A DNA stretch of 16,817 bases from Gemmatimonadota bacterium. Lineage in GTDB: Bacteria; Gemmatimonadota; Gemmatimonadetes; Gemmatimonadales; GWC2-71-9. Below are positions 13,592-16,817 of the stretch, one piece after another. Where the stretch lies: NCBI GenBank assembly GCA_025361465.1, contig JANYAG010000237.1:1-16817 (forward strand), read 5' to 3'. The notes beneath the pieces were generated by a model that was not told the DNA's origin, made no database searches, and saw only the letters and a program-made list of their open reading frames with translations. Within the stretch, counting starts at the first letter, position 1, and every line of letters starts with the position of its first letter. The translations under genes were made by a program, and so were the position numbers.

Positions 13592-16366
13592 CTACCGATG
13601 GCGGGCGCCGCCTGCCGGCGAGAGATTGGAGCCGAGCTGGTAGCTGAACTGCATCATCAGCTGACGGCCGAGGGTTGCCGAGCGCTGCTCGCGGATCGAG
13701 CTGCTCGTGCTCGAGAACGAGAAGCCGTTGTTCTGGTTCAGGAGGTCGTTGCCCGAGATCCGGACCTCGGCCCGGTTGTCGAGGAACTGGTATCCCACCG
13801 ACGCCCCGAGCAGGAAGATGTTGTCGCGGGGGCCGAAGAGGTTCTGGTCATAGATCGTGTACGTGCCGGAGGCATTGGCCGAGATCGCGTCATTGACGTA
13901 CCACGTGCCGCTCCCGGTGAAGACCCGGTTGACGTAGTGCTGGTTCAGCTGGGAGTTGATCGAGTACTTGACCGCGTTGAAATCCAGCTGTGCGCCGGCA
14001 CTCACGTCGAACAGGTGTTTGGTGCGATTCTGCAACCGGATCCCCACGTTGTGGTTGGTGGTGTGATTGACATTCTCCACCTGGTTCACCAGTTCTGAGC
14101 CACTGGTCCGGTTGTAGCTGTAGTCGAGGTCCGCCTGGAGGCCGAGGGCGCGCACCGGCGAGCCGTAGCTGCCGCCGATGTTGCTGCTCCACCCGTCGCC
14201 GAGGTTGATCGGGGTCACCGTCTGGCGACCCTGCGCGTCGATGACCCGCGACTGCACGATCTGGTTGGTGTTGTAGCCCATGTTCGCGAAGAAATAGATG
14301 CTCTGGAACGAGAACTGGTCGAACCGGCGGAACTCGGTCCGCAGCGAGTGCTGATACTGCGGGGTCAGGTCGGGGTTCCCGGAGTATGTCCGCAGTGGGT
14401 CGGTGTTGTCGACGAACGGCTGCAGCTCGGTGAGCGAGGGGTCGCGGGTCGAGGTCTGGTAATTGACCGAGGCATTGCTTCCCGAGTTGACCTGCCAGCG
14501 CATGTTTGCGGAGGGGAGCAGGTTGGTGAAGCCGTTGGAGATCGACTGGTTCCGATTGATGATCGTCCCCTGGAGGTCCGACTTCTGCACTTCGAGGCCG
14601 AGGACCCACCGCAGCGACTTGGTGTTGCGGCTGAGGCGTGAGCCACCGTTCAGGTAGGAGTAGGTCCGCTCGAAGGCCTGGCTCAGGTCGAGGTTCGGTA
14701 TCAACGTGCCGCCGACGATGTCGTTCACGTCGTAGTGCTGCGTCTCCGAGATCGCCCGGTGCTGCCCGAACAGTTCGAGCACCGTGCCACCCCCGAGCGG
14801 GTTGGTCAGCCCGAGCCGCTCGCCGGAGGTGAATGTCCGGGAGTTGCGCCGCTGCGACTGGGAGACGGCGCGGGTGGTGACGCCTCCTGCCCCGTCGGTC
14901 AGGCTGGAGTTGGAGTTCAGGGTGGAGAGCTGTTTCGGTTTGCTCAGGTTGCCCCACACCTCGGCGACCAGATTCTGCCCGGCCTGGTTGAAGCGGCGCG
15001 AGTAGGTAATGCGGCCATCGCCGCCCAGATTGTCGGCATTGGTCGAGACAGCCGACGTGGCGCTGTTCTGAAAGGCTCCGCTCGGGGTCCGCGTCTCCTG
15101 CTGCGAGATATTATCCGAATTGTTGGGGCCGGCGCTGACGTTGCCGCGGAAGCGAAGCTGGCTCCAGGTGCTGAAAGACTCCTGGGCATTGAGATTGAGG
15201 CGGTGCGACACACTGTTGGAGGAGCTGGTCGCCGTCGCGTTCCGGTTGGCCGAGACGCTCACGCCCTGCAGCAGTTGCTCGTCGGTGACGCTCTGCTGCC
15301 GGTTGTCGCTGGTGCCCAGGAAGTAGCTGCCGCGGACCCAGCTGTTGTTCGCGAACTGCTGGCTGCCGTTGGCGCCGAGGGCCATCGTCTCGCTGTAGCC
15401 ACCGCCGCCACCGGCACTACCGCCCCGACCGATGATGACCGGCGCCCCGAGCGAGAAGCCGGAGTTGCCGACGTTGTTGCGGCTGCCGATGAACGACAGC
15501 TGTGTCGTCGGCGTGAAGCGATTGATGTTGAGTGACGTTGAGTACGGCGTATTGTCGCCCTTCGATCCGGCGAACGCGGCATCGCCTCCCGGCGTGGGGC
15601 CGGCCCCGACTGACGAGCGCCCGAAATAGCCGACGCGCGCGTTGGGCTTGAGGACGAGGTTGATGGTCTTCTGCTGCTGGCCGTCGTCGATCCCCGAGAA
15701 CTCCGCGGCGTCGGACTTCTTGTCGAGGACCTGGACCTTGTCGACGGCGGCCGCAGGGAGATTCTTGGTGGCCATCTTCGGGTCGTTGCCGAAGAACTCC
15801 TTGCCATCGACCAGCACCTTCTGGACGGTCTGGCCCTGCGCCTTGATGCCCCCATCCGCGTCCACGCTCACTCCGGGGAGGCGCTTGAGGAGTTCCTCGA
15901 CCGTTGCATTGACGCGGGTCTTGAACGCCTCGGCGTTGTACTCGAGCGTGTCGGGCTTGTTGACGATCGGGACGTGCTCGGCCGTTGCCACCAGCTCGTT
16001 CAGCTTGACGATGGCAGCCTGCATCACGACCGTGTCGGCCGCGACGTTGGCATTGGTGATGGTGAAGTCGCGTCGCATCGGCTTGTAGCCGATCGCGGTC
16101 ACCTGGAGGATGTAGTTGCCGGGGGCGAGGCGCTTGAGGTCAAAGCGGCCGGTCGCGGTGGTGGTCGCGAAGACCGTGATCACGGAATCCTTCCGCGTGA
16201 GCGCGACGACCATCACGCCCTGGCGGGGAGCCCGAGCGGAATCGACGACCACGCCCGTGACATTGAATTGCTGCGCGGCGACGGGTGCCGGGTGCGCGAG
16301 CGCAGCGACCATCACCACGGCCGCCGCGACGCCGGAGACCCTGCGGAGCCTGGAACGCGCGGCCAT
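13592..16366 (-). CDS. TonB-dependent-receptor-like outer-membrane beta-barrel with carboxypeptidase-regulatory domain
   Basis: A 924-residue outer-membrane protein. Seen: a signal peptide (basic RSRLRR, hydrophobic VAAAVVMVAALA, cleavage near AAQQ at about 32), a CarboxypepD_reg-like beta-sandwich (about 35-115, with VTGVVVDSARAPRQGVMVVA and GNYILQVTAIGYKPMRRDF), a plug domain (about 130-240, NATVEELLKRLPGVSVDADG and VQVLDKKSDAAEFSGIDDG), then a Ser/Asn/Gln-rich barrel with TYSGNPDLTPQYQHSLRTEF, as in the OMP_b-brl_3 group. A glycine run (GRGGSAGGGGGYSE) marks an extracellular loop. Relatives import large substrates or peptides with energy from TonB; the substrate is unknown. The upstream GLPGLI stop TAG abuts this ATG with no gap, so they form one operon. 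The C-terminus appears natural. Confidence 0.92.
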   Translation of the reverse strand: MAARSRLRRVSGVAAAVVMVAALAHPAPVAAQQFNVTGVVVDSARAPRQGVMVVALTRKDSVITVFATTTATGRFDLKRLAPGNYILQVTAIGYKPMRRDFTITNANVAADTVVMQAAIVKLNELVATAEHVPIVNKPDTLEYNAEAFKTRVNATVEELLKRLPGVSVDADGGIKAQGQTVQKVLVDGKEFFGNDPKMATKNLPAAAVDKVQVLDKKSDAAEFSGIDDGQQQKTINLVLKPNARVGYFGRSSVGAGPTPGGDAAFAGSKGDNTPYSTSLNINRFTPTTQLSFIGSRNNVGNSGFSLGAPVIIGRGGSAGGGGGYSETMALGANGSQQFANNSWVRGSYFLGTSDNRQQSVTDEQLLQGVSVSANRNATATSSSNSVSHRLNLNAQESFSTWSQLRFRGNVSAGPNNSDNISQQETRTPSGAFQNSATSAVSTNADNLGGDGRITYSRRFNQAGQNLVAEVWGNLSKPKQLSTLNSNSSLTDGAGGVTTRAVSQSQRRNSRTFTSGERLGLTNPLGGGTVLELFGQHRAISETQHYDVNDIVGGTLIPNLDLSQAFERTYSYLNGGSRLSRNTKSLRWVLGLEVQKSDLQGTIINRNQSISNGFTNLLPSANMRWQVNSGSNASVNYQTSTRDPSLTELQPFVDNTDPLRTYSGNPDLTPQYQHSLRTEFRRFDQFSFQSIYFFANMGYNTNQIVQSRVIDAQGRQTVTPINLGDGWSSNIGGSYGSPVRALGLQADLDYSYNRTSGSELVNQVENVNHTTNHNVGIRLQNRTKHLFDVSAGAQLDFNAVKYSINSQLNQHYVNRVFTGSGTWYVNDAISANASGTYTIYDQNLFGPRDNIFLLGASVGYQFLDNRAEVRISGNDLLNQNNGFSFSSTSSSIREQRSATLGRQLMMQFSYQLGSNLSPAGGARHR

Positions 16367-16816
16367 CTAGTTCCCTCGTCCGCGACGGGACTTGGCCATT
16401 TCATCCAGCTTTTCCTTGACGATGCGATCGTACTCGGCGCGGGTCACCTTGCTCCCATCGGAGGGGACCTTGATTGCGCCGGTCGCGGTCGTGGTGTCGA
16501 TGGCGGTGGCCGTGTAAATGACCTTGTTCGAGTCGACGGTGAGCGTCAGGATCAAGCCCGGCAACCCGCCATACTGCCCCGGTCCGGCCGAGACCGGAAT
16601 ATCGGGCGTGAACCACGCCTCGAGGCTGGTGCTATCCTGCTTCGCCCTGGCCTGGAGGACGGGGTGACCCAGGTAGACGGCCTGCTCGCCGGTGAGCTTC
16701 CACTGGTACGCCGGGCGCTTTTCCGGAATCCTGAAGGTCCGGCCCAGGAACTCGCGTACCTCGACGTAGCTCCCGTCGGTGAGGTTGGTGAACGCGCCGG
16801 CGAGGGTGCCGGCAGC
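16367..16816 (-). CDS. GLPGLI family protein, partial (5' end beyond window)
   Basis: The C-terminal 149 residues of a secreted or periplasmic GLPGLI-family protein. The frame reads in from the right edge: LTDGSYVEVREFLGRTFRIP, AYQWKLTGEQAVYLGHPVLQ, LEAWFTPDIPVSAGPGQYGG and then LPGLILTLTVD, containing the name-giving GLPGLI motif and the preceding AW-ph-T-ph-IPV-GP pattern. It ends in a basic MAKSRRGRGN tail and TAG. The family is usually 230-280 residues, so roughly 100 including the signal peptide are missing. In Bacteroidota and Gemmatimonadota these proteins are typically encoded directly beside outer-membrane beta-barrels of the next gene's type; the role is unknown. Confidence 0.9.
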   Translation of the reverse strand, partial: AAGTLAGAFTNLTDGSYVEVREFLGRTFRIPEKRPAYQWKLTGEQAVYLGHPVLQARAKQDSTSLEAWFTPDIPVSAGPGQYGGLPGLILTLTVDSNKVIYTATAIDTTTATGAIKVPSDGSKVTRAEYDRIVKEKLDEMAKSRRGRGN

Positions 16817-16817
16817 G

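Noticed and set aside
15370..15425. Glycine-rich repeat in the barrel gene as a possible DNA repeat or CRISPR-like element
   Set aside because: It is a short run of Gly codons in one coding loop; no direct repeats with spacers occur anywhere in the window.
14735..15535. Long plus-strand open frames opposite the barrel gene and opposite the lipid operon
   Set aside because: They mirror codon bias of real genes, have no ribosome sites or recognisable domains, and are fully antisense.

Overview
The window is GC-rich and bacterial. An outer-membrane carboxypeptidase-regulatory/TonB-type beta-barrel paired with a GLPGLI protein, together with Ala-Gln-Gln-type signal peptide ends, suggests the Gemmatimonadota (Gemmatimonas/Gemmatirosa-like). 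This placement is an inference from gene content, not from a marker gene.

Layout. (1) 1-798: the 5' part of an IS30-family transposase running off the left edge; its end abuts a 5'-truncated ridA (889-1200). (2) 1279-3598: four small plus-strand housekeeping/accessory genes (DinB-like, DUF1801, VOC/PhnB-like, GNAT). (3) 3729-11964, minus strand: a tightly packed ten-gene operon read right to left. It contains a CarH/LitR-type B12-binding MerR regulator, acyl-CoA delta-9 desaturase, FAD amine-oxidase-like protein, DUF1365, CFA-synthase-like methyltransferase, DUF1295 membrane reductase/methyltransferase-like protein, a second CFA-like methyltransferase (broken by an in-frame amber codon), SRPBCC, DUF2177 and TspO. 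(4) 11973-12051: a compact bidirectional control region with three exact-period 11-bp direct repeats (likely CarH operator) between two back-to-back promoters with perfect -35 boxes. (5) 12081-12922, plus strand: the C-terminal half of a lipocalin, translationally coupled to a conserved uncharacterised protein. (6) 12923-13562: AT-richer scar with a decayed IS3-family left end. (7) 13592-16816, minus strand: outer-membrane beta-barrel receptor preceded by a GLPGLI protein cut by the right edge.

How the genes work together. The operon combines a desaturase (makes the double bond), one or two SAM-dependent enzymes acting on unsaturated acyl chains, and an FAD oxidase/DUF1365 pair. These are the kinds of enzymes known from singlet-oxygen/light-responsive lipid remodelling (cyclopropane, methyl-branched or furan fatty acids). 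The regulator carries the adenosylcobalamin-binding Wx9EH and ExHxxG motifs, so the simplest reading is a light-induced, B12-sensed membrane-lipid modification operon; TspO, a tetrapyrrole-binding membrane protein, fits a photo-oxidative stress theme. The final lipid product cannot be read from the sequence.
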